Origin: Asanoa sp. WMMD1127
GTDB lineage: Bacteria; Actinomycetota; Actinomycetes; Mycobacteriales; Micromonosporaceae
Assembly: GCF_029626225.1 (NCBI RefSeq)
Contig: NZ_JARUBP010000001.1
Coordinates: 5,270,001-5,334,000, forward strand
DNA: 64,000 bases
Reading direction: 5' to 3'
Positions 63,304 to 64,000 of the stretch are shown here, piece after piece. Made by a program: the position numbers and the translations under genes. Below the pieces are notes generated by a model that worked only from the letters and a program-made list of their open reading frames with translations, ran no database searches and was not told where the DNA came from. The stretch's first letter is position 1. Every line of letters starts with the position of its first letter.

Positions 63304-64000
63304 TCAGTCCGCCGGCCAGGCGGCGATCGGGTTGCCCAGCCAACGGCCGCCGCCGGGCACGGTCTCGCCGCGCATCACCAGCGACGCCGGGCCCACCGTG
63401 GCATGCGCGCCCACCGCCGCGCCGGGCAGCACGATGCCGTGCGGGCCGAGCGTCGCGCCTTCGTCGAGGGTCACCTGGTCCATCCGCATGATCCGATCAT
63501 GGAACAGGTGGGTCTGCACGACACAACCGCGGTTGACCGTGGCGCCGTCGCCGATCCGGATCAGGTCGGCCTCCGGCAGCCAGTAGGTCTCGCACCAGAC
63601 GCCGCGGCCGACCCGCGCGCCGAGGCCGCGCAGCCAAAGGCTCATCAGCGGTGTGCCGCCGACCGCGCCGGCGAGCCACGGCACCGCGAGGACCTCGACG
63701 AACGTGTCGGCCAGTTCATCGCGCCACACGAAACTGCTCCACAGTGGGCGTTCGCCGACCCGGAACGCGCCGACCAGCAGCCACTTCGCCAGCGCCGCGA
63801 CCACACACGCGACGACGCCGGCGGCGAGCAGCAGCGGACCGGCGGCGGCGAGCGCGGCGGCGTACCCGTAGCGGACGAGCAGCGCCTCCAGCCCGGCGAG
63901 CGTGACCACGGCGAGCGCCACCGTGGCCATCACGGGAATGACGCGGCACAGCTCGACGGCCGCCCGCGCCAGCATCAGGCGCGCCGGCGGGTCGAACGTG
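63304..64000 (-). CDS. C-terminal part of a Pls/PosA-type non-ribosomal peptide synthetase (5' end outside window)
   Basis: The frame is open through the right edge (sequence before the first Met reads TFDPPARL), so the gene continues upstream. Visible are two to three transmembrane helices and a left-handed beta-helix with hexapeptide rungs (IGDGATVNRGCVVQTHLF, LDEGATLGPHGIVLPGAAVGAHATVG), the signature C-terminal architecture of Pls/PosA-type synthetases such as the epsilon-poly-lysine enzyme. Adenylation and carrier domains would be outside the window. The alternative is a stand-alone acyltransferase. Confidence 0.78.
   Translation of the reverse strand, partial: TFDPPARLMLARAAVELCRVIPVMATVALAVVTLAGLEALLVRYGYAAALAAAGPLLLAAGVVACVVAALAKWLLVGAFRVGERPLWSSFVWRDELADTFVEVLAVPWLAGAVGGTPLMSLWLRGLGARVGRGVWCETYWLPEADLIRIGDGATVNRGCVVQTHLFHDRIMRMDQVTLDEGATLGPHGIVLPGAAVGAHATVGPASLVMRGETVPGGGRWLGNPIAAWPAD

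Overview
The window is high-GC DNA from an actinomycete, most likely a filamentous member of the Micromonosporaceae or a close relative. The grounds are frequent GTG starts, ATGA/GTGA gene overlaps, terminators without T-runs, and the gene families present: PaaX, IclR, TIGR03086-type proteins, EspC-like WXG proteins, LCP ligases, Pls/PosA-type synthetases and FIST-GGDEF signalling. The genus is an inference. I see no tRNA, rRNA or CRISPR array.

Layout. 1-732: PaaX-type regulator, cut by the left edge. 822-1754: an IS5-family element. 1751-14971: a sugar-acid locus. On the minus strand it reads kduI, kduD, a lipoprotein binding protein, permease, dual ATPase, permease, aldehyde dehydrogenase, and a secreted ThuA/copper-radical-oxidase-like/LamG protein; a divergent IclR regulator and a small tautomerase complete it. 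15121-20126: secreted GH76 mannanase-like enzyme and a giant secreted PA14/propeller/F5-8C/DUF1080 protein. 20316-21243: a second IS5-family element. Both elements sit on a CTAG that forms the TAG stop of a minus-strand gene, so neither gene is broken.

21240-26969: GAF-SpoIIE phosphatase, DUF1801 protein, an FGE-like-fold protein, then a candidate type VII secreted toxin/immunity set (WXG-like 95 aa, 466-aa protein with HEERH, lipoprotein). 27186-29288: an mraY gene away from any division cluster, a GC-rich tandem repeat, and an LPVTG surface protein. 29724-36413: redox and housekeeping accessory genes (flavodoxin lipoprotein, aldo-keto reductase, XRE regulator, TIGR03086 protein, nitroreductase, epimerase) ending in an ECF41-type sigma factor ruined by an internal deletion. 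36539-43222: PAP2 enzyme, large ATPase regulator, hydrolase, M20 amidohydrolase, and a GH15 gene also ruined by internal deletion.

43654-46219: small regulator/target pairs (MerR-SDR, ArsR-SRPBCC) with visible operators. 46354-56353: a surface-polysaccharide cluster: initiating glycosylphosphotransferase, LCP ligase, and a tightly overlapped six-gene operon of three GT4 enzymes, polymerase, flippase and a Tat-type beta-helix protein. 56461-60342: Pro-rich membrane protein, then a FIST sensor/GGDEF cyclase pair. 60440-64000: EthD-like protein, TetR with a divergent membrane protein, M1 peptidase, and the end of a Pls/PosA-type synthetase cut by the right edge.

The most unusual material is the sugar-acid locus with its two giant fusion proteins. 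It joins KduI/KduD uronate chemistry with ThuA and DUF1080 folds, both associated elsewhere with 3-keto-sugars, and with a copper radical oxidase-like propeller. The second is the 24753-26969 secreted toxin candidate.
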